Below are positions 13,304 through 24,114 of a stretch of 64,000 nt of DNA, piece after piece (position 1 is the stretch's first letter; every line of letters starts with the position of its first letter). Location of the stretch: NCBI GenBank assembly GCA_026724425.1, contig JAIUCV010000002.1, positions 1,369,001 through 1,433,000 of the forward strand, read 5' to 3'. The position numbers and the translations under genes were made by a program. The notes beneath the pieces are model-generated. The model saw only the letters and a program-made list of their open reading frames with translations. It was not told where the DNA came from and made no database searches. The DNA is from Erythrophleum ivorense (lineage: Eukaryota > Streptophyta > Magnoliopsida > Fabales > Fabaceae).

Positions 13304-13832
13304 GCTACGTTTGGTAGAAAGGGTGCAACATTCATGAAATATAATAGGGAATGGAAAAACTAAAAATGCATGTTTGAAGCACATAATACACGTATCACTG
13401 GGAGAAGACTCTTCCACAAACGCAGGAGTCTCCTATGCATAGGTAAATGGAAAGAGAAAGCTCTCCGGCTTGGGGGACAAAATGATTAGACCGTCTTGCC
13501 CTTTATTTTTTTGATTTTTGTATTTTTAGATTCTCATTTTACATTTTTGAATTTTTGATTTCTTGTTTTTTATTTTTTTTAAAGTCTAATTCTTTTTTTT
13601 TTTTTGATTTATTTCAATTAAATATAAATAATATTTTACAAGGATCATTTTAGATATTTTTTTTATATTTCTTTTCTATTCCCATTTTATTTATATTTCA
13701 CAAAATATTAAAAAATATATTCTTTATTCTATTCTATTAAACATAACTATAGAATACAAAATTTATTTTTATTCTTATTTAATTTTTAATTTTTATTTTA
13801 TCAAAAACTAACCCTCTATACCAAACGAAACT
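13304..13832. mobile_element. MITE-like element, about 530 bp
   Basis: The left terminus reads CTACGTTTGGTAGAAAGGGT. The right terminus on the minus strand reads TTTCGTTTGGTATAGAGGGT. These form imperfect inverted repeats of about 20 bp. The interior is AT-rich apart from a GC-richer block at about 13390-13500. It has no coding capacity. Target-site duplications are not obvious. Confidence 0.5.
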
Positions 13833-14853
13833 TAAAAGATCTTGCCACATCAACCTGTGGAGAGTTCCTAAAACGCTGCGTAAACTCTCCTAAATGTTCT
13901 GAACCAACAACCTCAAGCCTTTCTTTGAATGGGGTGAATGGGGAATCTTTGAGGTTCTAATTTGTTTTTGTTTTCTTTCTCCCAAACTCTCCCAGAAATT
14001 ATTATTGTTCTCTTTCTTCTTTTACTCTAATAGATTTGCATATTCTTGTATGCTTCTCTAATTTGTTTGTTTCCCATTCCTTATTCTTCATAAATATTGT
14101 TGTATTATTTTCCTCTGCTCCAAACTGAATATCACAAATACCAATTTGATTGTTGGGTTCGATATCTATGTGTTTATATCAGGTTTTGTTTCTGTTTGTA
14201 AAGGTTAAACATCTCTTCTGTTTGCTCCTTGTTTACCACCACAAGATTGCATTTGCTACTATGATTTTAGCTAGACTTTGTTCTTGTTCATTTTGGCCTG
14301 AGTTCAGTACTTCATCTAAAGTCATGACTCATGAGAAATCCTCTTTTTTTTTTCCCCTGTTTTGTTTTGGTATAAGGTGGTTGTGTATATCATTTTGAAG
14401 TTTAGATAATTTAGGGGTATGGGTTGTAAGACGTTGCATGTCTTTGAACGGGAAAACCACATTGTACATCTGAACATGATAAATCATGTTTATGCAGTGG
14501 CTCAATTATGGTCTGAAAATTGTGAATTTCATGGATGGTTCAAAATGTATACAGCCCACCTCTATAACGCTGCGTTTTTTTTAGTAATATGATAGATTTA
14601 CTGTTAGAATTTTGCCTATAAATATAAAGATTCCCAAACTTAATGAACACACAACATTTAAATAGAGTACTACAGATAAAAGGTTGGAAGCATCCCTTAT
14701 ACCTTCAAACTCACAGAATCTTCATCCAGAAATAGAGTTTGGAGGCAATAGTTGGAATAATGTTTTCATCCCATTTCTTTTAGTTTAGATATCATAAATG
14801 TCATTTTGTATACTCATGAATGCTAACATGGGTTTCTTCTCTGATTTTAGCAG

Positions 14854-15050
14854 ATGTGTTTGTTAATGATTCAAGGTCATGTGATTCTTGTTGGGCATTT
14901 GGTGCGGCTCTTCTTCTTGGTTTCAGAATTTTAATGGAACAGTGCATTCCAAGGGCTGGTGATGACGTGGCAAACAAGGGGCCATGTGATAAAACTAACA
15001 TTCAAGATTTGCTTAAAATGATTAAATCATTTTCATGCCTTAACTTGTAA
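14854..15050 (+). pseudogene. Possible cathepsin B-like cysteine protease fragment
   Basis: After a plausible 3' splice site (TTTTAGCAG) the frame reads SRSCDSCWAFGA. This resembles the active-site block of papain-fold proteases, and especially the QGHCGSCWAFGA form of plant cathepsin B. At base level, CAAGGTCAT directly precedes GTGATTCTTGTTGGGCATTTGGTGC, so one lost T would explain why the first residues are out of frame. The residues after FGA do not match the family, and no His or Asn blocks follow before the stop at 15048. If real, it is only one decayed exon. A chance match over about 12 residues remains possible. Confidence 0.3.
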
Positions 15051-18000
15051 CAATCCCTCGAATAGTAATGGATCTTGCTTATTCATGTGATGATGCTACT
15101 ATGTCACTTTGTTCGCTAACCTTCGTTGGATTAAGGTTTAAAAATGAGAGCATCTAAAAATTGAAGCCGACAATGATTAGTAGTCTAATTGACTATAATT
15201 TTTTTTTAAGGAGAAAGTGTTTATTTACTAAGAAAATATTTTATTTTTTAATGTATCGGACAAAACTTTTAAAAATTAAATTATTTATAAATAACAATAG
15301 AAGTAGTTTTTAAAAAAAAATATAACTTTTTTAAGAAATAGAAGAAAACATAGAATATTATTCTTAAAAAAATAAAATATTATAACTCAAAATTATTAAT
15401 TATTATAATTATTTTTAATTTTTTGTTTTATTTAACTTCCTTTGTACTTATTTTTCAATTCCCTCTCTTCCTATATGAATTACCAAAGGACATTTATATT
15501 AATTAATTTTAGAGTTGAAAATGTCATAACCAACATTAAGAAACCTATTTATAAATGTTTTTGAGTACAAACAACTTTTTCTTTCTTTATTGTTAGCATA
15601 TACAACTTTTGAAATCGATAAAAAGAATAGTCATTACCTTTAACAAAAACATCTTACAAAAACCTTTACATTTTATAATAGGCTGGCTAACTTTATAATT
15701 AAAAATTTGTTAAACCATTTTCTCAGGATTGATTTTCGCAATGGGTCTTTATAATCGAGAGAAGTGAAGCAAATCAATATAATAACATCAAAATGAATAT
15801 AATTATCTTAATATAAATAAAATATATATTAAAAGTGATATAATATATATTAATCATTACAGTCATATCCTTTGATTCTTAATTAAATAGAATTTATTTA
15901 TAATCCCATCTATATTGAAATTCTTTGCAATTCTTTTTTCAATATAAACAACCAAATTATCTACCAAAAAAAGTATTTTTTATTTTATTACAAAATCTTA
16001 TTTTTACCTTGAATAAAGAGTATGATTAAAGAAATTAAAAAAAGAAGAAATTTTGTAAAAAAAAATGAGAAATAGATAATAGAAAGTATATTATTAGTCA
16101 TTTTTAAATAATGATAATGACCATTTTTTGAGAAATTTTAATATATTTTATTATATTTTACTTGTTTTATAAAATTTACTTTTATAATCAATGTAAAAAC
16201 CAGTTATATCTTTGAAAACAAATGTTTAAGTCTTTAAAATATTAGAGAGGGCAAATAAAAAATTTTATAAGGCATATTTGAAAATTTTAAAGAAAAATAA
16301 TATTACATACATTATACATATAAAGAATTGCATCTAAATGTAATTCTACTTTTAATCCTTGTTATTTGTTGTGTTTATGTGTGTTTTATTTATGTCACTT
16401 GTTTATTAAAATGTTTAGCCAATTTTAAGCTATAACATTAAATTATAATTTTATTTTTAATATAATATTATATCACAGGCAATTAAAAAATTTTATTTTT
16501 ATAAGAAATGTATCTAGTACTAAAAATAAATAGTATTGGAAGTTTTAATAAATATCAAATATAATTTAACATAATTTCATAAAAATAAATTAGTGTAATT
16601 TGATCTAATCATTTCTTTGTTGACAGACGATGGAGAGGGAACTTGAAATAAGGTTGCTTGCCTTTAGTCGATCATTAAGATGGGATGATGCCTTAAACTT
16701 TGACTGTAATTACGCCCACACATTGTCTTGATATGCTCTTTCATCCAATTATATATTGCCATTACTAAATTTCCATGCAAATATAATTGAGTTAAATAGA
16801 TCATAAATTACATGCTCATAATTTCTTAAGTTCACTCTAATATGTTTATAAAACTAATATATTAATAAAAAGATTAGACTTAAATACAGTTCTTTATATC
16901 TTTACTATCATATTAATTAATTAAAATATAACAAATATATAATTCTTTAATAATAACATGATAAATGTATGATTTGATTGTGGAATTATAGAGTTATTTA
17001 CAAAAGTAATATATTTATTATGTTATTATTAAAAAGTCACATACTTATTATATTTTAATTATAAAATTTAATATTAAAAATATAAAAAATTGTATATAAG
17101 TTTTGTCCTTAATAAAATATGTATACGCATGTACTTTTAAGATTTGACTAGACCCATACCGTGCACCATAGTGTTTAGAAAAATGAGGGTAAAAAAAAAA
17201 TCAAAAGGAGAAAAAAAAGGAAAAAGAAAAAGGTTAGTTTCACGCATGTACAAGTTATGAACAGTGAAAAAAACCAAATTTTATTATATAAGATAAATGT
17301 GAGTTTGAAGACAATGAAATGTAGTGATTATTAATGGGACCGGTGGAATAGAATACTGAGAGGAAAAAATTTACTATACTTCTCCCACTCATGTTTTCAC
17401 AAATAGGTTATTTTTGTCTAATTTAAAATCTAAGTAATCACTAGATTATATGGTTTTAAACCTTACATCTTCCTTACTGCTAGATTTGTACTCGTTTGTA
17501 GATATGAGTGTTTACCAATTTGAAAAAAATTGAAAAACAAATTTCCCAAACTGTCAAAACCATTGGTTTAACCAATTTTTATTGATTCTTTGCTTATTTG
17601 ATTTTGTGAGTTGATCGGACCAAACCAGTTGTTAATTCACTAATTTTTTGGTTGAATTAGTCAATCCAATTTGATTTTTTTTTTTTTATTTTAACCATAC
17701 TTAATTCACTAATCTCAACAATAGTTAATACCTTTAATTCACTCATCTCACTTCGGACATATCCTTTGAGTCAATCCCTTCACTCTTTGCTCTTGAATAT
17801 GAACTATATACTAATTATATAAAATAAATGATAATACTAACGAGTGCTTCTGCTAAACTTATTTAGATTTTAACAGCAAATATCATGTACAAATTCATCT
17901 AATTACATAAAACACGTGAGTATTTTGGTTTTACAACTATAAGAGATCTAATGTCTTAAAGATCAAATCGAGACAAAGAGTAGTTCCTGATTCAATGGTT

Positions 18001-18961
18001 TGGTAATCATTGAATTAAAGTTGAAATATTTTTTTAATATATATAAAAAAGGATAAATATATGTAATATTTTACAACTAAATTAATACATTTATTATAAA
18101 ATAATTTTAAAATAGATATAAATATTTAAAAATATAAAAAAAATAGTTAAAAATATTTTACATATAACAACGAATTTATATAAAATAGATTAAATAAAAT
18201 CTGTAAAATATCATATATCTTTATTATAGAATGTAAAAACTCTGTTTAAAATAAAAAAGGAACCAATTTTTAACTAATTTAGTGTCAAATCAGTCTTTTT
18301 TTTAATTAGGTTGACCTATTATTGACTTTTTTTTTCAACTAGTTTTGAGAGTCAAATGAACAAGTTTTATAACCAATTTAATTGACCAGTTTGATTTGAT
18401 TTTCATAATTATGAAAAGATCTTCAATAATAATAAGTAGCTAATTTAAAAGATAACTAGGGCTGGTTTCCTCACTTTACACAAAAATTAAAGAAAGGGAG
18501 AGAGAGAGAGAAATATGATAAAGAAAAACAAATGGGAGCAATATGGAATTTAAAACGAAGTCATAGTTCAAGCGCTTGTTAATGATAAAATTTTCTTCTA
18601 AACTTCGTATACACACACATACACATACACATACACATACACGTACAAGCGCGCGGGGAAAATTGACATAAAATAGGTAACATGACAAGGCAACGAATAA
18701 AATAAAAGAAGCAATTCTTGGATATACTTGGTGTATTACATTATTTATACATTCAACAGTTAATATATATTTTATACGTAGACCCTACTTGTATTAGGTA
18801 TAAACTTCACCTATATAAATCCAAACCTGACTCATTTTTTTTAAGAATACCATACTTTAAGTACACTTAAACAAATTTCAAATGAAAGATAGAGCAGCCA
18901 CTGCCTGGGCCCCAGAGATGCCATCCCTCGCAGACTTCAAATTCCACTATATCCACGCGCT

Positions 18962-19710
18962 GGCGCCACTATTCTCTGATTTTATAACATATGAATCCCT
19001 CGCGAAGAAAGCAACAAACATATGCTTAGGCACCGAATGATTTCAGAACATAGCAGGAATAGTATCGGATCCCACCCAACCACCCCCTTCTTCCGCTTGT
19101 TCAAAATTAGAAGAAATTGCAAAACACTTGAACTTTAATTATGAAAGAGGTAGAGGGAGATAATCATCAATCTTTTCAAGACGACATAAACGGATGACAT
19201 ATGGAGGTAACTTGTGCTGTAAAGCTGGTAAAGGGTTAATTCCCTTACTTCCATTCTTAATATTAGAAATGTATAATATTCCCTCAGTTCCCTTACTTCC
19301 ATTCTTAATGGTTCCCTTGCTGTAGGAGGCGCCACTATTCTCTGATTTCACAACCAAGGAATCCCTCATGAAGAAACACCAAACATATGCTTGGGCACTG
19401 AATGAACACAAAACATAGTAGTGTAGTATCAGATCCTACCCCTCCCCCTTTTTAATCCTTCCACACGTTCAAAATTAGAGAAAAATGCAAAACACTTGGA
19501 CTTTAATTATGAAAGAGAAAGAGGGGGGGGGGGGGGGGGGGGAGAAAAAGATAACCATTAGTCTTTTCAAGCTAACTACAAGGAAACTACAAGGTCCATC
19601 TTTCTTTGTACGAAATAAACGGATGACACATGGAGGTAACTAGTGTTCTAAAGCTGGTGAAAGCTTAATTCCCTACTTCCATTCTTAATATTAGAAATGT
19701 ATAAAATTTT
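18962..19710. repeat. Tandem duplication, unit about 366 bp
   Basis: Copy 1 (18962-19327) and copy 2 (19328 to about 19710) both begin GGCGCCACTATTCTCTGATT. They share, in order, CAAACATATGCTT, GTTCAAAATTAGA, GCAAAACACTTG, CTTTAATTATGAAAGAG, ATAAACGGATGACA and TTCCATTCTTAATATTAG. Copy 2 has gained a 20-G run (19523-19542) and a short extra stretch near 19575-19610. Copy 2 ends about 80 bp from the SPC25 stop codon, so it probably overlaps that gene's 3' UTR. A short internal repeat (CCCTTACTTCCATTCTTAAT) occurs twice at the end of copy 1. Confidence 0.85.
19523..19542. repeat. Poly-G run, 20 bases
   Basis: Twenty consecutive G residues on the plus strand, inside the second copy of the 366-bp duplication. 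The first copy has only AGAGGG-type sequence at the same place, so the run expanded after duplication or reflects assembly uncertainty. Confidence 0.9.
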
Positions 19711-19792
19711 AAACTCCATTGAACAATGTTTATAATCATATCCATACATATATTGCAAAAAGCGACTAAAGAACCAATTCTGGGTCTCCACA

Positions 19793-21958
19793 TCACTTGC
19801 CCTTCTTAGGTTCTTTCGCATATTGATCTATCAACGCCTCAACATCTTTCCAGAAGAGGCCCTCCACCAAAATTCCGTCCTTGGTGAACCTGCGATCCAA
19901 ACAGAATCATACTAATTATTCTCCGCATTGTCCAAGGTCATTATGTATACTGCAGAAGCAAAGAATTGGGGGAGGGGGAGGGAGGGAGAGAGATACCATC
20001 GAGTAACACTTTTGGTGAAATGTACTGGTTCATTTGCAGAAATTGATTTTGGATCTGCACTTGCTATGGTAAGCGTGTAGGTATCAGAAAATCTAGGCAG
20101 TTTGGAAGAGACTACCAAACCAGTACTGGTGAAGGATGCCTGGACAAAGAATTACAACCAGAAAAATCAAATTGAGAGATGAGGAAATCACTTTAACGTA
20201 CAACAACACAGACTAAAGAAGCAACTTGAAACATCTTAAGGCCCATACAATGGCACATCCTATCACAACAAACCAGCTTGAAACATCAGCCTTACCACTT
20301 TCTGAAGAGAAAAAAAAAAGGCCAATCTCTCTCTCACACACGGACACATGTATAATTCTTCCTCCCTTCATTCTATAAATTGAAAATAAATTCAAAATAG
20401 ATGGATGAAACACCAATCTGGTTGATGCACAGATTGAGGGCAGATTGAGGGGCTATAGAACTTCAACAAATTTAATTTTTCGTTTAATTTGCATTACATC
20501 TAAAAGATGAAGAACAAAGCCTGTAACCTTCATTCAATTGAGGATCAAAACATCACCACATATTCTAACAGTCCACATTGAACCTTATGCAGAAGGGTGA
20601 TTGGTATAAACCACGTGTTTCTAAAGTAGGTATCATACAATTTCTAAATCCAACACCGGAGGACAATTATACTAAATTACTAATACTATTAAATATTATA
20701 TGTACCGAACTGAACGGAGGTAGATGAAGTTTCAACTTGAAACGATCAATGGAAAATAGTCATTCAGAACCATGCGCGTCAAAAAGAAAAGCCACTATTC
20801 TCCATACATAAATGGGATTATGGGATTCCAGAGTATAAGAGGTTTTTTAAGTTAAAAGAAACTTACAGCAAGAGGATATGTAAACAGAATGGCATTCTTC
20901 TCCTTCGTGGATATGATCAACTGCAACAACCCGTTGAAGACTATATACTTGCCAGAGTTAAAGATCAAACACAATTGAAGCAATATCAATACAATTTCCA
21001 AATCAATGATCGAAAATAATTAAGGATTGAAAAGTGGTGAGAAATAACATAGTTTATGAACAGGAACTTCTCTTAACATATGTATAAAGTTGTCCAGCCG
21101 TGAGATGAGGCCACACTAACATATGTATAAAGTTGTCTTTCCAGGCCTCCAAATTCTGATTGTGTACCTTAGAGAGCTTATTGTGTTCAAGGTATAACCA
21201 GAAATGAGAATACACAAAGCTGCAATCCAATTTTGATTTTTACTAAGCAGCAAAACCGATAACCCATATAGCAAAGAATCTCGGCAACTTTAAATTTGAC
21301 TACTTCTTGCATTAATTTCAGGTTCTTCAAATGCCAATGTCCCAAGAGTTCCCCTTTTCAAAATATCATTTCTCAGAAATAAACAAACCAAACCAAAGTG
21401 TCCATCTTTTAACCAATTATTCGTAGTTTCCTACAGTTCCCTCAGTCATATGAATTATTCTTTTCCTCACTCTTCCAGCATTTTCATCAACCAAAAAATG
21501 CCCAAACAACCCAACACACGCACTGTGAGAGAGAAGAGAGATCAAAATAATAAAACGAAGCCAGGCAAAGGATATAAAACAATGCAGGCAATGAGGAAAT
21601 CCCTGTTCTCAGGAAACTTCTTTTTGTAAAACTGGGCGAACAGAGCAATGACAATTATGATCGTCCCAATAAACAGCCTAACGTTGCTCAATCTCACGTC
21701 TTCCACAAATCCACGACTAGTCACTACCTATACGAGAACAAAATTGAAGCAAACGAAGATCAATTAATCAACCAACTATACGATTAAATTAAACAAAAAA
21801 CGAAAACTTCTTTTAAGATCGATGAGATCTGAAACGGATAAAGATGGGGAAAGAGACAAGGTTAGGGCTTAACGGACCTCAGAGACAGACTCGTCGAGGA
21901 TGTGTTTGATGGAGTGATGATCTAAGAGATTAGCCTTCTTTGGAGCTTTGGACGCCAT
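19793..21958 (-). CDS. SPC25: Signal peptidase complex subunit 2 (25 kDa subunit)
   Basis: This is a non-catalytic subunit of the ER signal peptidase complex, which removes signal peptides from secretory proteins. Exons on the minus strand are 21958-21878, 21727-21576, 20948-20867, 20139-19997 and 19889-19793. They give 184 aa, near the usual plant length of about 190. Diagnostic stretches are KKANLLDHHSIKHILDESVS at the N-terminus, the lumenal-domain block LPRFSDTYTLTI, and FWKDVEALI near the C-terminus. Two hydrophobic segments, residues about 45-61 and 71-90, are joined by the short basic loop KKKFPENRD, which is the expected hairpin topology. The tail is basic (EPKKGK). Introns 1, 3 and 4 are GT-AG. 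Intron 2 (20949-21575) is U12-type and splits a Leu codon in the second membrane segment. I recognise it as the relative of Arabidopsis At2g39960. It is next to PXN on the same strand, 1.8 kb apart. Confidence 0.95.
20949..21575 (-). other. U12-type intron with apparent AT-AA ends (SPC25 intron 2)
   Basis: The donor reads ATATCCTTTG directly after the exon, a perfect match to the minor-spliceosome 5' splice site. No GT donor in this area restores the protein. Near the 3' end, ATCTTTAAC matches 7 of 9 bases of the U12 branch-site consensus TTCCTTAAC. Ending the intron at GGCAA, 9-10 bases later, keeps the frame and gives Leu-Tyr-Ile-Val-Phe-Asn, matching the family. Using the AG one base later, or other nearby AC or AG ends, creates a stop or the wrong frame. 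The length is 627 bases. Confidence 0.75.
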
Positions 21959-23600
21959 CTTTGGAGCTGCCTCTGTTGATCTTGTCTGAGCGAAGCAGCT
22001 AAACGTTGCAACTTGAAGATTGCGCTCGCACACTATGGGCCTTATTTGCAGTTGCTACTGAAAACGTTCTAAATATGCGCCGGGGGCGTCATGCGCACTC
22101 GTACTATTCCTCAATTTTTTTTTTTTGGGGGCTGAATCAGTTTTTACTGATAAGGTAACCCAAAAGGTTACTCAGCGGTATTACCTATGAAATTCGACAT
22201 TTTTTTTTAAACATTTTAACTGACAACATATATGACTTGCAAGCAAATGCAGAAAGGAAATCCCATCTTGTAAACTATGTGTGGCAAAGGGATTTTCCCA
22301 ACCTTTTAAAAGTTAAATTTGGAGTTTTAAAAATAATTATATAAATAGTCTGTTTGTTATATGATTATTAATTATATGAATATCACCGACATCACTCTTC
22401 ACTCCTTTAAAAGTTTAACCTGAAACATAAAGAAAAATCTTAGGTTTAGAGAGAAAACATCAAACATTTAAGATTTCCATGCTTCATAGAAAATATAATA
22501 TAAAAATATTTAAAAATTTGATAGATGTCCCACATGCATGGACTTCGACAACTATTTTGAATGAACCGAATGGTAAATGTGTACTGAACAAGTTGCAAAA
22601 AGAAAAAAAGAAAACATTCTTGTTAATGCTTTATTTTTTTCTCCCTTCAAATGATCCAAACTCACTTGTTATGAAGCAGACTTCATGGTTGATCGGTTTG
22701 GCCCTTCGCATCAGCCACCCGCAAGATAAATAGGTAACGGAGAATTAATGAAAAAAAGTTTATAAGAATACTTAAAATGATTTGTTATATTTTAAACTAA
22801 TATAAATATAATTAAAATAATTAAAAAGAACAAAAGGTATAAAATATTAAACGTGTATATAAAAATTTAAAATTTCTATTTATATAAAGCTAACAGACAC
22901 AGAAACGTCGTGAAGTGAGGAGTCTATTCACATTTCTAAATTACTTTTGAATTAATTTTTTATCATCCCTATCCCAATAAAAAAAAAAATCTCAAATATA
23001 TGCTATCAAATGAAACAATCTCCACACAAATCCTTTGAAAATTTTGGCCATCCCTATATTTGAACAGTTGGAAAGCACAAGCTAACCCACTAACCAACTC
23101 TATTTTCCCCGTAAACTATTGTATATGCCAATGGAGTGTTAGTCATTGATTCATTCTGGCTAATATTATTGTGGTAAGGCTTGAGCAGCCGCATCTCTAC
23201 ATCAGATATAGATCGTAGTTGTGAAATCGTCTTCTTGGTATATCAATACTCATAGACTTGTAGTTTAAATCGCATCCTACTCTTGCCATAGCTATATGTA
23301 AGTTGAACATGATACGAATTGGAGACATTTGTCTCCACAGGACCTAACAATTACTCGGTATTCTTGCCCTGCAAGTACCCTCTTCAACATTGTCAATGGC
23401 TTGTGTAATGGATAAGTTCAGTTAATAGGTTATATGGCCAGTATATTAAGTGGACTGAGAATCTGAGCTACCAATAAAAAAAAGGTGGTTATACAACGTT
23501 TACGGGGCAGAGTCAGAACTCTGTACATGGACTCAACAAATCAGTGATTCAGAGCATGTAACTTAGAACATGAATCTGCCAATGCCACCTTCAATTTGCA
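21959..23600. other. Intergenic region between SPC25 and PXN
   Basis: It holds the SPC25 promoter at its left, moderately GC-rich up to about 22100. It is then AT-rich to about 22950, followed by more mixed sequence that leads into the expected 3' UTR of PXN just below 23786. I see no ORF with recognisable content and no clear transposon ends. Confidence 0.5.
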
Positions 23601-23785
23601 AACTAGTCAGGCGAAAATAGTAAAGATACAATCATAGTGACATTCTTTCTAATATCCTGTTTATTTGAAGGTACAAACTTTTCCAATGCCATGATCTATT
23701 TCCTATTCGTATGAATAAATCTTCCATTTGAAGTGGTTCATGAAATCTCAATCTCGATAAAGAATCATTAGTTAGTAATCTCCAT

Positions 23786-24075
23786 TCATAGAGGCTTTGA
23801 CTTTGCAGTGTTAGTGGCATCCTTAGCAAGCAAGAAACGAGCCCCCTTAACTAGCTCTTCCTTCACCATGAACAAAACAGCAGCAGCCAGCACACTTTGT
23901 ACAATTTTAGTGCTCATACCTTTGTAAAATCCATAAACCCCTTCATAACGGATCATCTTAACAATGGCATCCCGTGTTCCTGGATTTCAAGAACATGCAA
24001 CTTTAGAAAGGAATCCGTAAAGTGTAAAAATTTATAAAACTTCAGGCCAAATTTTCAATCAAACGGCTTTTAAAT

Positions 24076-24114
<39 letters not shown>

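Larger units (their letters stand above)
12581..18961. other. Gene-poor interval with small transposon remains
   Basis: The interval holds a MITE-like element at 13304-13832 and a possible cysteine-protease scrap at 14854-15050. The rest is AT-rich sequence with poly-A and poly-T runs. The 17.4-18.4 kb part carries recurrent ACCAATTT- and CAACTAGTTTTGA-like words that suggest an eroded repeat. A CACATA-type microsatellite lies at about 18610-18640. I see no intact gene. Confidence 0.55.
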
